Shown here in pieces: positions 46,801 to 59,241 of a DNA stretch of 64,000 nucleotides. A program made the position numbers and the translations under genes. Numbering within the stretch: the stretch's first letter is position 1; each line of letters starts with the position of its first letter. Below the pieces are notes generated by a model. That model was not told the origin of the DNA, did not search any database, and saw nothing but the letters and a program-made list of their open reading frames with translations. The stretch is from NCBI GenBank assembly GCA_010094045.1, contig ML986605.1, positions 18,748 through 82,747 on the forward strand. The letters run 5' to 3'. Source of the stretch: Lojkania enalia (taxonomy: Eukaryota; Ascomycota; Dothideomycetes; Pleosporales).

Positions 46801-48790
46801 TAAGGAAATAGAGTAATTATATAAATAGGAGTAACTATTAACCCTAGAATATTCTAATTTAGGACTATCTAGATAAAACTAAAGTAAGTTAGATTAATAG
46901 AAGCTATCTACTACCTAGTTTAATAGCTATATTCCCGATTAATATTAGAATAATACTCTAAGATATTAAGACCTTAATCTTAGTACTAATAATATTATTA
47001 AAGGACCCTAATAAACTTGTTAAAACGCTAATTTCTATAAATTAGGATAATAGTAGACTTATACTATATTATATAGTAGATTAGTTAGTAATTATCTATA
47101 TACGTTTTTATCTGTATTTAAGTATTAGCTAATAATAAAAATATATAGGACTTAGCTTCTAGAAGTACCTTAATTATATTAAAAGCTTACTTATTACTAG
47201 TTTAGTAAGTAGTTCTAAGAGGCTGTTTAGAAGAAATATTATAAAGTCTAGAGTAAAGGCTGCTTTATAAAGATAATATATATAGTAGAGACTGTAGATA
47301 TAGAAGTACTACCCTTAATATAGGTATTTACATATAAATTCGATGAGAATAGCTACTTCTATTACTTTAAGGCACGACTAGTAGTCTAAAGTAACCTACA
47401 GCAGCTATATAGAGATATATATACTACTACCCTAGCTAGACAAATATTCTAAACTATTATAGCTATTACTAACTAATTTAGACTTAATCTACTCTAGTAT
47501 AATATACTAAATACCTTTCTTAATACTTAAATCTATTAGAAGCTTTATATTAAAACGCCGGATGGATTTAAGAAGAACGGACAGCTGCTATAGGTGTTAA
47601 GAGCCCTATATAAACTAAAGGAGTTACTACTCCTATAATATAAGGAACTAAGAGAGATACTACTATTACTAGGATTAATACTAATTAGAGGATTTCTATG
47701 TATCTACGTTAATAAATAGCTAATACTATTTATCTATATTAACGATATTATTATAGCTGTTTATCTAACTAATCGACATTTATATTAGAGGTTTAAGACT
47801 TAGTTTAGTAAGTACTATAGCCTTAAATACCTTAGACCGATTAAATAGTTTCTAGATATACGCGTTATTTAAGATACTAATATACGTATAATATATTTAG
47901 TATAGGATATATATATTAATAAAGTTGCTGCTAAGTATAATATTATCGCGATAGGATACTATTCTAAAGTACCTATAATAGTTAACTACCTTAAACAGTC
48001 TATAGAGGAACTAAACTAAACCCGGACAAAGATATACTAAGAATTAGTTAGCTATCTAGCCTTTTTAATATAGTTTATATATCTAGAATTAGCGCGTATA
48101 TATATAATTTACGCCTCTTACTTAACTAACCTAAAATAAGTATATATTAGTTCTATTTATAAGGTCTAGAGCTATATTGTTAATACTAAGTATCGAGTAC
48201 TATAGGTATAGATAGTAAATGAAGGAGATATCTAAGAGTACCTCGTAATACTATAGGATTACCGCGACCTAATATTCTTTAGTATATTAGATGCTGTATT
48301 TACTAACGATGTTAAGATATAACGAAGCTTATAAGGATATATATTCCAGCTATTTAATATAACTGTTAACTAGAAGTTAACGCTTTAACGCACTATTATA
48401 AAATCAACTACTAAGGTAGAGCTGCTAGTACTATCTCTCGCGGGATCGGAGATAGAAGAGTAGTATCGTCTGTTTAATAAACTGTTACTAAAGCTTAATT
48501 AGACGCCTATTATCTAGTATAACAACTAGTAGACTATAGGAATTATCACAAAAGAGTAGGACAAGTTTACTACTAAGCTTAAGTATGTTAATATTTACTA
48601 GAATTAGGTTCGCTAGAAAGTCGAGCAACATCGCCTCTATATATAATAGAAGCCTATAGATTAGATACCCGCAGACGGAATAATAAAGATACTTTCTTAC
48701 TAGAAGCATGCTAAGTTTATACGATAACTTCACCTTGTAGATATATAATTAAAGGTTTAAAGGATAGAGAAGAAGATTAAATAAGTTATC
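43850..48790 (+). pseudogene. Decayed gag-pol of Copia 1
   Basis: A gag-like region (about 43900-45000) contains a run of seven TAG triplets at 44717-44737 followed by AAG triplets. The pol region shows Copia reverse-transcriptase blocks around 47540-47760 (KTPDGFKKNGQLL, then ALYKLKEL and YINDI, the counterpart of YVDD). An RNase H region lies at about 48290-48480 (STTKVELL). The order matches Ty1/Copia, with integrase before reverse transcriptase, although the integrase itself is poorly readable. Many stops make it dead. Confidence 0.8.
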
Positions 48791-48825
48791 CTTTTATCGC
48801 CTATTAACTACAGGATGAGGGGGTG

Positions 48826-48996
48826 TATTACAGTTATAGAAGGAGACGTTTAGTAGACGTGCAGGTAAGAGCGACTACTTATAAAGCTATAGGAAGTTAG
48901 GACTGTATATTAGAAAGTAGGTTCTTAGAACTTATATTAATACATACATATACACAGATACAGATATAGAATAATAGACCCTTTTTTACTCTAATA
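48826..48996 (+). repeat. 3-prime LTR of Copia 1
   Basis: Follows the purine tract and ends CTCTAATA next to the target duplication TATAG. It is slightly less mutated than the 5-prime LTR. Confidence 0.9.
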
Positions 48997-49001
48997 TATA
49001 G

Positions 49002-49099
49002 TATTTACTCTTATATATAATTATATTAGTATTTTAATATATCTATATATATATAGCTTCCTCTATAGCTTTAATATATTTTAAGCCCTCTATCTAATA
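49002..49099 (+). repeat. 5-prime LTR of element D, right part
   Basis: With 43632-43652 it makes the 119-bp LTR that the Copia insertion split. It matches 49787-49884. Confidence 0.85.
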
Positions 49100-49505
49100 G
49101 ATTATAAGCCTTTACCTTCTTCTATATATAGTTTCTTCTATAACTTGTAATTATTAATCTAATAGGTATAGTTCTAGTAGAGAAGCTTCCGCAACTAATA
49201 TATTAGTCTAGTATCTATTATAGTTATTATATAGTTGTAGTATTCTTATACATAATAGTAGCTAGCTAAAAATCCTACCTAGCTTAAAGCTTACAACCTG
49301 TTAATTAACGCGATACCTCTATTATAGTAAGTACTAGAGTTATATACTCTATAAGAAATAGAAAGAACCTCTTATATAAGAGGATCCCTATATAATATAG
49401 TAGGAGGTAAGCTAGTAAAGCCTTATAAACTAATTATATCTAGAATATTACCTCTATTTATAGAGGACGCTTTTAATATATAACTAACCCTAGTAACTAA
49501 ACTAA

Positions 49506-49682
49506 ACTAGAGTTACTAAACTAGAGTTATTAAGCTAGAGCTATTAAACTAGAGTTACTAAGCTAGAGCTACCGAGCTAGAGCTATTAAGCTAAAGTTAC
49601 TGAGCTAGAGCTACTAAGTTAGAGCTATTAAGCTAGAGCTATTAAGCTAGAGTTATTAACTAAGAGCTACTAAACTAGAATT
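49506..49682. repeat. 14-bp tandem repeat array inside element D
   Basis: About twelve and a half copies of a unit close to GCTAGAGCTATTAA follow each other with few changes, mostly C/T and G/A. The unit length is not a multiple of three, so a coding role is unlikely. Confidence 0.9.
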
Positions 49683-49765
49683 ATAGAGTAAGAGATAGAA
49701 TTTAGAGTAATAATAAGAAGAAATAGTATAGTAATTCCCTCTTACGTTCTTTAGTTTAGAGGGTA

Positions 49766-49884
49766 TATTAGAAGGTATCTCTATAGTATTTACTCTTATA
49801 TATAATTATATTAGTATCTTAGTATATCTATATATATATAGCTTCCTCTATAGCTTTAATATATTTTAAGCCCTCCGTCTAATA
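49766..49884 (+). repeat. 3-prime LTR of element D
   Basis: A 119-bp sequence starting TATTAGAAGG after the purine tract and ending TCTAATA before the target duplication. Confidence 0.85.
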
Positions 49885-49927
49885 CTTAGTATTTTTACTT
49901 CTTATAGAGTATTATCTTATACTAGTA

Positions 49928-50466
49928 TATTATAAACATAAAACGCTTAGAGGTACTACTTTTATAATTAAAGCTTAATCTAATATTAGCTACTATATAG
50001 GTTAACTTAAATAAGAATTAATAAGATAATAATAGGTAGAAGTATATTAGTGACTAGTTATTAGATAGTAAGTAGTAGGACTGTAGGAACTGGGGAGATA
50101 ATTAGCTAGATAATAAGGTATAGTATAATCTATATATATAATAGTAGTAGAAGTATTAGATATAGTAGAATAGACCTAACAAATCTAATAGACTTAATAA
50201 GCTAGACTTAACAGTCTTAGACTTAACTATATAAGATAGAAGATCTCTTTAATAGATTAAGTCCTATATAGTTATTCTTATAGATTTATCTTATTACTCT
50301 ATTAGACTTCTAAATATACTTATTATATTTAAAGAACCGGCAACTCTAATACTCTCTCTTTACTAAAACTACTACCTCTAACCAATCTAATATAATTAAG
50401 ACTCTAGCGTATATACAACTATAGTAATAGTTGTTATATATACTAATAGTATATAGGTTAGTAATA
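49928..50466 (+). repeat. 5-prime LTR of Gypsy 2
   Basis: It begins TATTATAAACA, a RIP form of a TG start, and matches the 3-prime LTR across all 539 bp. Confidence 0.9.
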
Positions 50467-50689
50467 TAATAACTACCTAATATTAAGAGAATAGAAACTA
50501 TCTAAAGATATCTATTATATCGTAAAGTTAAGTTATAATAACCTAAAGGCTGTAAGCTCTAGAAGAAATTATAGTATAAAAGTATAGAAATAGAAGACCT
50601 ATATTATATAGATATAATATAAGCTAGCTATAGCTAGGGCTAACCTAACTAAAGCTAAATAATAAGCGTAAGCTAAGATAGCTTTACTA

Positions 50690-51460
50690 AAGAAGTTTAA
50701 TAGTAAGAAAGAATATATTAACCCTTTTTTTATATTAATAGAATTATACTTTAGGTTTAACAGTATAACCTTCTTCCTAGATAAGGATAAGATCTTAGCT
50801 ACGATAATAAATATAGAAGAGATACTGCTAGTATAAGCCGAACTATTTATAGTAGACTAGCTAAAGAATAGAAGTAATATAAAGAAGACTAGAGAATCTA
50901 TAGGCGAACTCTTTAAGAGCTGGGAAGAATTTAAGAATAAGGTCCGAAATATCTTTAGAGAAGTAAACGTAGAATAGGAAGTATAAAGAAAGCTACTAAA
51001 GCTAACCTAGACTAAAAGAGTAATAGATTATACTATAGAATTCTAGAGACTTAGTACTAGACTAGGATAGGACGATAGTATATTAGTAGGAATCTTCTAT
51101 AAAGAACTTAAGGATAAGATTAAGAATAATCTAGCTAGAGAAGAAAGACTAATAGAACTATTAGAAATAATTAAATTAGCAGTTAGGATTAACAACCGTT
51201 AGTATAAGTAGGAGATAGAGAAATAATCTTAGCCGCAAATATTTGTACTAGCTAAGAAGGAAAGTAAAACAGCGCTATAGAATAGTAATCTAATAGTCCT
51301 TAGAAAAGTTAAAAAGGATAAGAGAAAGAACTACCAACGATTAAGGATAAGTAATCTTAAGAAAGAAAAGTTTAAAAAGGAAGCGTATCTTCTATATAGA
51401 TAAAAAGAGTACTATATAAAAGAATATCTAAATAAGAAGAAAGAAGCCTAAATAATAACT
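50690..51460 (+). pseudogene. Decayed gag of Gypsy 2
   Basis: Plus-strand reading gives a capsid-like helical region with few interruptions (for example around 50880-51100, FKSWEEFKNKVRNIFREVN). A zinc-knuckle remnant lies near 51390-51435 (LLYR, KEYYIKEYLNKKK), where Cys codons have changed to Tyr, and stops replace Trp/Gln codons. Confidence 0.8.
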
Positions 51461-52498
51461 ACGTAACCTACTAATAAATACTAATAACTAATATAATACT
51501 AGACGTATTATATAGATAATAGATATAGAATATACCGTTTAGTAAAAAAAGGAAACAATTATTAGCTATAGCTAAGAAGAGTAGTAGTAGTTATTAGATA
51601 TATAGAATATCTACTAGGTATATTAAGACTTAATAGTATAATAATCCTAGAAAGAATAAAGTAAAAGAAGTACTAGATTTATAATAAAATATACTAGGTA
51701 AAATTATACCTCTAAAAATATTAGAACGTCCTGTTTAAAAAAGTAATATTCCGAGATAATTAGAGTATACTAGAAACCGTAGTAAATTTAATAAGAAAGG
51801 TTATAAATAAAGAAATATTTAAGTATATATAAGAGATATACTAAAACTACTCTATAGAACTAGTAAAAGGTAAGAAAGGGAAATATATACTACCCTATAA
51901 GAACAGCTGCGAAAAAGATTAGGCTAGCTATTATTAGGACAATTATTAGATATATAAGAGTATTAAAATAAAACTAGAAGTATAGCTAAGAATAGATATA
52001 TAATTATTACTAAGAATCTTACTATCTTAAGATAAAATAGAAGATTATATAGAAAATAGGTACTGTTAGATTTATAGAAGTCTAATTTACCTTAAAATAG
52101 AGTATCTATACCAGTTTAGTAAAATTGTCGTAGAAGCTAAAGAGCTGAGAAAAGTAGTCTTAGAAGTAAAAGAGATATAGGGAGATATTAGAAGATAACT
52201 TAATATTATAGCTCGTAAGATAATAGAAGTAAATATACTTAAAGAGGAAGAATATTCTAAGAATAATATATATTTAGAGAAATATAAAGCTTTAAACTAG
52301 AAATAATATATAGTTAGATACTAATACTATTAAAATATATTTAGGGTATTTAAATAGTAAGAATTAAATAAAAATTATTAACTAATTAAATAGTAGTAGT
52401 ATTTCTTAGAATAGAAATATAAGATATATAGTAAATAGGTAAAGGCTGCCCACGCCTAAGAATTATAGATAAAATATAGTATAGATAGATATCTACTA

Positions 52499-54352
52499 AC
52501 GTACCTTATAAGCGAGCGGCCTATATAAGTAAACGGTCTACTCTATTAACTTTTTTAACCTTTATATATATATAGCTTAATAACTAAGTAATATAATAGC
52601 AATTTACAACTTGCGCGATTATTCTATAGAAACCTCTACATTCTTCTAGTATATATAAGAATTATACTCAGTCTTACCGCAGTAGCTATAGCGTATTTTA
52701 TACTGTCCGCTCGTACCTGATCGCACTCTAAATTGGCGTATTATAGCCCGAGTTTCCTTCTTATTATCCTTTTTAGCAATAATTATCTCTTCTTATACTT
52801 TTATTAGGGTCCCTTGCGCTTGAATCTGCCTTTTTTTCTACTGTTTCCATTTTATTACTACTTCATTTACTTCTTAAAGGCTGACGATTTTATCGCGTAT
52901 TAACCCGATCTAATATATTACTTTTATAGAGCCTTTCTTAAGCTAATTTAGCTTCTTAATAATAGAAGCTAGTAAAGAACTTATATTTCTTTAAATCTAA
53001 TTATAAATTAATATTAATTAAGCTTCTAGCTCGCGCGTATTACTTGGTGTTTTTACTTCTTATAAGGTATTATCTTATACTAGCGGTATTAGCGTATAAA
53101 GCTTTATATTAAGCTTTAAAAGTACCGCTTCTAGATTAAATAGGACTAGACTAGCTCCTTAAAAGCTTATATAGATATTATCCTTTATAATTAATATATC
53201 AAAAGCAGCTTTAAAAGCTAGAAAGAACTTAAGTTTTATAATATAGTTGATATAATTGCGTGCTAAAACTAAGATCTGATTTCTATATATACGCTTTAAT
53301 AGTAAGAAGCAGCTTATATCTAGTAGCTGTAATAGGTATAATAAATGAGCTGGTATATAGAGTAGAATAATACCCTATTTCTTGTAGAATTTCTAGAAAT
53401 TAAGCGAGTTATAACTATTATAGCTATTAAAGATTAGTAGTTAACACGTGCCTACTATACGATCCCTTATATACCTATAAAAGTACTTTAACTACTTAAT
53501 ACTAAGTTTATTTATTATCCAGCCGTTCTTACTAACTATAATAGCCTAGTTTTTAGGTATATCGTTACTTTCGTACCAGGTAGAGAGATAGTAGTAGCTA
53601 GTAATAATAATAAAGGGTAGGAGCGCCTAACTAGTAGTATTAATCCTCTAAATTACTAAAATCCATTTATAATTATCTAATTAAATTGCCTTTAGTTAAT
53701 TACATCTCTTTATACCTATAATAACTAGTTATAATAAGATAACGCCTATTTAAAAGCTAGATTTATTAAAGTTGTATATATTCTTATCTATAATACTATA
53801 CTTCTCTTTAGTACGCTGTATAAGCTTAAACTAGCCTTTAATTACCTTAGAATCTTTGTATAGAGCTCTCTAGCAATTATAAGGCCGATTTAGACGTGTT
53901 TTAAGCTTAGGAGTACGTCTAATAAAGTTCCTAGGCTAATATATGCTAATCTAGCCTATACCGCGCTTAGTAAGCAAGCTATTAGCTATATTTTATATAG
54001 CAGCTAAAGTAGGCGTAAATCCTCGTGAATCTAGGTTAAGTATATATTAGATAATAACCTCCTCTTTAGGTTTTATTAGTCTCTTCGAGTTAGGCTTATA
54101 ATTACGCCGTAAGCGGATTCTAATATATTATTAGTATACGGTTGTTTAAATCGTGTTAAATATTAAAGTAGTACATCTTTCGCTATTTATTTAGCCTCTT
54201 TTAGTAGCTAAAAGAGCTAAGTTTACTTAATTCTCGTTTTAGGCTATATTCTTATTATTTTATTATTATATTGTTGTTAAAAGCTTAGGTATCGCGTTTT
54301 AGTAATGGGGTGGACCGCTCGCTTATATGGGCCGCTCGCTTATAAGGTACGT
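52499..54352 (-). mobile_element. Pogo/Fot1-like transposon E, uninterrupted, inside Gypsy 2
   Basis: 1854 bp with inverted ends ACGTACCTTATAAGCGAGCG on both sides (about 50 bp similar), and TA on both sides (52497-52498 and 54353-54354). The TIR holds two copies of TATAAGCGAGCGG. On the minus strand a decayed transposase can be followed; the DDE block near 53410-53440 reads LLIFNSYNSYN in place of LLIFDGHxSH. It is visibly less AT-rich than copies A and B, consistent with being the youngest insertion, yet it still has RIP stops. Confidence 0.92.
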
Positions 54353-54359
54353 TATATAG

Positions 54360-57300
54360 AGGAGAAAAGAAGAAGGTAGAGTTCTTCCTACCTTAGTTAA
54401 AAAACTAAATAGCTCCTAAGGTGATAACTATATTAAAAAACTAGATAGGAAAACTATTAGAAGAGTTACTAATATAGTACCTTTATATATAATACTCTAA
54501 ATGGAGTTTAACAGGAGGAAGCTTAAAGTACTACTTAATAGTAGAACTTTAAATACGTTTATATCAGTATAATAGGTTTATAAGAATAATATAGAATAGA
54601 GGGAAAAAGTAGTACTTTATACGATACACCTAGTAGATAATAAGCTAATAGACTATAGTAGAGGAGTTATACTAATAGAAACTAAAAAGCAAGCGCTTAA
54701 TATTATAAGATATACTAATATTATAAACCTAGGAAAATTTAATATATTACTAGGTATAAACTAGCTAGCTAAATATAATTCTAGAGTAGATTAGTAGTAA
54801 GAGATAGTTTATAAGCTATAGAGCCGATCTAAAATAGAACGGGTAGTAGAATAGTATAAAGTAAAGTGTTTTTTAGGTCTAAAGTTAATATAGAGAGTAT
54901 TAATAGCTATAATAGTAAAACATCGTAAAAAGATAAAATAGATACTAAGTATTATTATAGTTTAGAAAGTATATAAGAAACTATAAGATAATAGTATATT
55001 TTAAGAAATTTAAGAGGATTATAGCGAATTTACAGGGCTATATAAAGAAGTAGAAAACGGAGAATTATCTAAGTATAAGAAATATAACTATAAGATTATT
55101 ATAGAAGATAAAAAGAAACTAAAATCTAGTCTAATATATAACTTAAACTAAGAATAAAGAGAAGAACTTAAGAAGTATATTTAAAAGAATTTAGTAAGAG
55201 GGTATATATAACTAAGTTAGAGTAAAATAGTATTACTAATACTATTCGTATTTAAAAAGAATAGTAAACTAAAGTTATATATAAACTATAGACAGCTAAA
55301 TAATATAACTAAGAAAAATAGATACCTATTATCTAAAATAATAGAACTTATAAGTTAATTATAAGAAGTTAAGTAGTTTATAAAGTTTAATATAAGAGAA
55401 GGATACTACTAAATTTAGATAAAGAAAGACTATAAATAGAAAATAGTATATAAAATAAGAGAAGGTTTCTTTAAATGTCTAGTAATACTATTTAGACTTA
55501 TAAATATACTAGTAACCTTCTAAGCGGTTATAAATAATATGTTAAGGAAATACTTAAATATATTTATAATAGTATATCTAGACAACGTTCTAGTCTATAT
55601 AAATAGACTGCTAAGAGAGTATAAAAAATACGTTAGAAAAGTACTAGTAAAACTATAGAAATATAAGTTACTTATAACTCTAGAAAAATACGAGTTTTAT
55701 AAAATAGAAATAGAGTTTCTAGAGTTCCAGATATCTAGAGATAGTATTAAGATAAAATAAGAAAAGATTAAAGTAATACTAGAATAACTAGTACCTACTT
55801 TAGTTAAATAAGTTTAGTCCTTCTTAAACTTCGCGAATTTCTATAGGAAATTTATAAGCAGGTACTCTAGAGTAGTAGTACCTTTAATAGAGATTACTAA
55901 AAAAGAAAAGGGGTTTAAGTAATAAGAAGTATAGTAAAAAGCCTTTAAAGAACTAAAAACTTACTTTATCTTAGTATTAATACTAAGGATACTAGACCTA
56001 GAGAAGTAATTCTAAGTAGAAACTAATACTTCAGATAAAGTAATAGGCGCTTACTTAAGTTAGTAAAACGAAGATAGAAAATAGAGGTTATAAGCCTACT
56101 TTTTAAGAAAAATAAAACTAGAAGAAATCAACTATAATATATATAATAAGGAGCTATTAGTAATAGTTAAAGCGTTAAGAGAATAGTAAGTATATCTAGT
56201 AGGAACTAAATACCTATTCGAAGTTTAAATAGATTATAAGAACCTTATATATTTTATAATAATAAAGGAACTTATAGAAAGATAAATATAATAGATAGAA
56301 CGACTAGTAGACTATAACTTTAAGATAACGTATTAGAAAGGGTTAGAAAATATAATTATAGATGTACTAAGTTGTAGAGCTAACTATATAACTAAGGAAA
56401 AGTATAAAAGAGATATAATCCTAAAATAGGAATTAGATAGATCCTTTATATATAACTACCTATAAGTTATCTAAGTTATAAAACTAACTATATTAGAGTA
56501 AACTTAGTAATAGAAGTTAAGAAATATATAGATAGTAGAGCAATATCTAATAAGTAATAATAAAGTAAAAATAATTAAAAACGTAATTTAGAAATAACTA
56601 TATATATATCTATATATATAAAAACGAATAATAAAAGAATTATATAAATTATTAGAATAGGGATACCTAGGAGTAGTAGAAATAGAGTAAAAGTTAAGGA
56701 AGAGCTTTACTCTTACTAATATAAGAAAAGAAGTATAAGATATATTATATAAGTATTTAGAATGTGGAAAGAATAAAGCTATAAAATATAAACCTTATAA
56801 ATTCTTATAACTATTAAAAGTATCTAAAAGACTATAGGAATAGATTATAATTAACTTCGTAACTAAATTACTAGAGTTAGTAGAACTAGGGTTAAAAAGA
56901 AAATATAATACGATTATAAATATAGTAGATTAACTAATAAAATATATATACTTTAGACTAGTATTAAAAATAATAATAGTATCTAAACTAGTATATAAGC
57001 TATTATATATAATATTTGCGGAATACGGAGTTCTAAAATATATTACTTTAGATAGAGATAAGTTGTTTATATCTAAATACTAGTAAGGATAGATAAAGAA
57101 GATAGGAATCTAATAACAAATATTAACCAGCTTCTACCTATAGATAGATAGTTAGATAGAATAAGTTAATTAGAATCTAGAAATATATTTAAGAATATAT
57201 ATTAATAAACAATAAAATAATTAGGTTAAATTATTACCTATAGTATAGATAGCCTATAATAGAATAACCTAAAATATAATAGGGATTACACCCTTTAAAG

Positions 57301-57860
57301 CTAACTATAGATAGAAAGCTATTATATATTAGAAATAGAATAAGAAAAAGTCTCCAGTTCTACTAGTAGACTAGAAAGCTAAGAAAATAAAAGAAATCTA
57401 TAATTAGCTTAAGGAAAAGATTTAGTTAAGAAACTTTAAAATAGTAGAATAAGCTAATAAGTTAAGGGTTAAAAAACTAACCTTTAAAAAGGGGGGTAAA
57501 GTTTTCCTATTAATAAAAAACTTGAAGACTAAGAGGCCTATAAAAAAGCTAGATTATAAGAGGATAGAACTATTTCTAATTAAAGAATAGGTTAGACCTA
57601 TAAATTTTAAACTAAAACTACTAGGAAATATAAAGATACACCTAGTATTTTATAAGTTAAAACTAGAACCTACGCTAGATAACGTACTACTATAAGAAAC
57701 TATTAATATAGAACTAGAATAGGAATATAAAGTAGAATATATACTAGTAAGAAAACGGTTCGGATGTTAGTAGAGGTATCTAGTAAAGTAGGAAAGATAC
57801 CTATAAGAGGAAAGTTTATAGGAACTAGTATAGAACCTAACTAACTATACTATAAAGCTA
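54360..57860 (+). pseudogene. Decayed pol of Gypsy 2
   Basis: The reverse transcriptase lies at about 55080-55860, with YLDNVLVYI near 55573 as the counterpart of YLDDILVYS. RNase H follows at about 55930-56330 (YNIYNKELLVIVKAL), then an integrase with a degraded zinc-binding start near 56640 and a core to about 57290. The protease region at 54600-54900 is only weakly readable. Stops come mainly from Trp/Gln codons. Confidence 0.85.
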
Positions 57861-57929
57861 AAGGAGTTTTATTAGAAGGCTAGAATAATAGATTATTAAG
57901 TAGAGTCTAGTTAGGAAGTAATAACAGTA

Positions 57930-58320
57930 GTAATATAAAAGAAGCCTCTTATATAGAACTTAGAACGGTAGTAGAGAGCGCCTCGGATACGGCAGACCTT
58001 CTCTCCTCTTCCTCTAACTTCTCTTACTCTTCTATTAACGTTACCTCTCGTTTCTTAAGGTTAAGACTATACTTTTCTAGAGAACGGATACGCTTTTTAG
58101 TATACTTTAGATGAGAAAGAGCTATCTAACGGTAACGCGTAGATTCTTTAAGATAACGAATCTCCTCTTTCTTAGCAGCTATAAAATTTCGATAGGTAGA
58201 GGTAGACTTCTTATAAGCCTTCGATATATTTACTAGGAAATAGTAAAGAGTACCATCGGTTAAAGAAAGATTATAGGATAAACCCTAAGAAAGATACTCT
58301 TTATATATAGAAGAAAGGGT
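57930..58320 (-). pseudogene. Antisense reading frame in Gypsy 2, coiled-coil-like, function unknown
   Basis: On the strand opposite to pol, between pol and the 3-prime LTR, about 125 codons stay in one frame with only a few stops, each explained by RIP of a Trp or Gln codon. The readable peptide is rich in Lys, Glu and Arg with leucine spacing (AAKKEEIRYLKEST, KRIRSLEKYSLNLKK, EKLEEEERRSAV), which suggests a coiled coil. Base composition is higher in GC than in neighbouring pol. No family is recognised. It may be an accessory gene of the element or a captured host fragment. Confidence 0.5.
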
Positions 58321-58702
58321 AGTATTACTATAATAGTTATAGTTTATAGACTAATAGTTTAAATAATAGTAAGACGGATCTATTATAACGCCTAGTAAGA
58401 GAATTAAGTAACTAGTATAATAGTTATAAGTATAAGTATTTTTATGTTAAACCTTTAGTATAGTAGAAAAAGAAAAGGGAAAAGAATAGGGTTATACTTA
58501 TAAGTTAAGTAGAACCTACTAGAATATATAAAGTACTAACCCTAGAACGGAAAAATATAGATATAGTACTATAGTACACCTATATAGAATATATTAGAAG
58601 CTAGAATAAACTACTAGAGATAATAAAATATTATATCTAGATAGATTAGGTAAAATAATAGATTAAGAAGCTTTAGAATAAACTTATAAAGGGGGGAGTA
58701 GG

Positions 58703-59241
58703 TATTATAAATATAGAATACTTAGAAGTACCGCCTCTATAGCTAAAGCTTAATCTAATATTAGCTACTATATAGGTTAATTTAGATAAGAACTAACAAG
58801 GTAATAATAAGTAGAAGTATATTAGAGACTAGTTATTAGATAGTAAGTAGTAGGACTATAGGAACTAGGGAGATAATTAGCTAGATAATAAGGTATAGTA
58901 CAACCTATATATATAATAGTAGTAGAAGTATTAGGTATAGTAGGACAGACCTAACAGACTTAATAGACCTAATAAACTAGGCTTAGCAGTTTTAAACTTA
59001 ACTATATAAAACGGAAGATCTTTTTAATAGATTAAATCCTATATAGTTATTCTTATAGATTTATCTTATTACTCTGTTAGACTTCTAAATATACTTATTA
59101 TATTTAAAGAACCGGCGACCCTAATACTCTCTCTTTACTAAAGCTACTACCTCTAACCAACCTAATATAATTAAGACTCTAGCGTATATATGACTATAGC
59201 AGCGGTTATTATATATACTAGTAGTATATAGATTAGTAATA
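58703..59241 (+). repeat. 3-prime LTR of Gypsy 2
   Basis: 539 bp, follows the purine tract and abuts the TAGTA target duplication. Confidence 0.9.

Larger units (their letters stand above)
43653..48996 (+). mobile_element. Ty1/Copia retrotransposon 1, RIP-mutated
   Basis: LTRs of 173 bp (43653-43825) and 171 bp (48826-48996) bracket a decayed gag-pol on the plus strand. The target duplication TATAG is exact (43648-43652 and 48997-49001). The 3-prime LTR follows the purine tract ATGAGGGGGTG. It sits inside the 5-prime LTR of element D. Confidence 0.9.
43632..49884 (+). mobile_element. TRIM-like non-autonomous LTR element D, split by a Copia element
   Basis: Removing the Copia insertion (with one copy of its duplication) leaves 904 bp: two 119-bp LTRs and a 666-bp interior (49100-49765). 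The 5-prime LTR is 43632-43652 plus 49002-49099; the 3-prime LTR is 49766-49884. The 3-prime LTR follows a purine tract TTTAGAGGG. The target duplication is CTTAA (43627-43631) and CTTAG (49885-49889), one G-to-A apart. The interior has no gag or pol and carries a 14-bp tandem array. Orientation follows the purine tract. The size and lack of coding fit terminal-repeat retrotransposons in miniature. Confidence 0.82.
49928..59241 (+). mobile_element. Ty3/Gypsy retrotransposon 2, RIP-mutated, with nested pogo copy
   Basis: Two LTRs of identical length (539 bp; 49928-50466 and 58703-59241) bracket decayed gag and pol on the plus strand. The target duplication TAGTA is exact (49923-49927 and 59242-59246). 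The 3-prime LTR follows the purine tract AAAGGGGGGAGTAGG. The element is split between gag and pol by pogo-like copy E (52499-54352). Without E it is about 7.5 kb. A separate antisense reading frame lies between pol and the 3-prime LTR. Confidence 0.92.

Noticed and set aside
48488..48733. Leu/Tyr-rich minus-strand frame of about 80 codons
   Set aside because: Antisense to the decayed Copia RNase H region; its composition is a by-product of AT-rich RIP sequence.
49506..49682. 14-bp array considered as a CRISPR array or centromeric satellite
   Set aside because: No spacers, very short unit, lies wholly inside an LTR element of a eukaryote, and only about 180 bp long.
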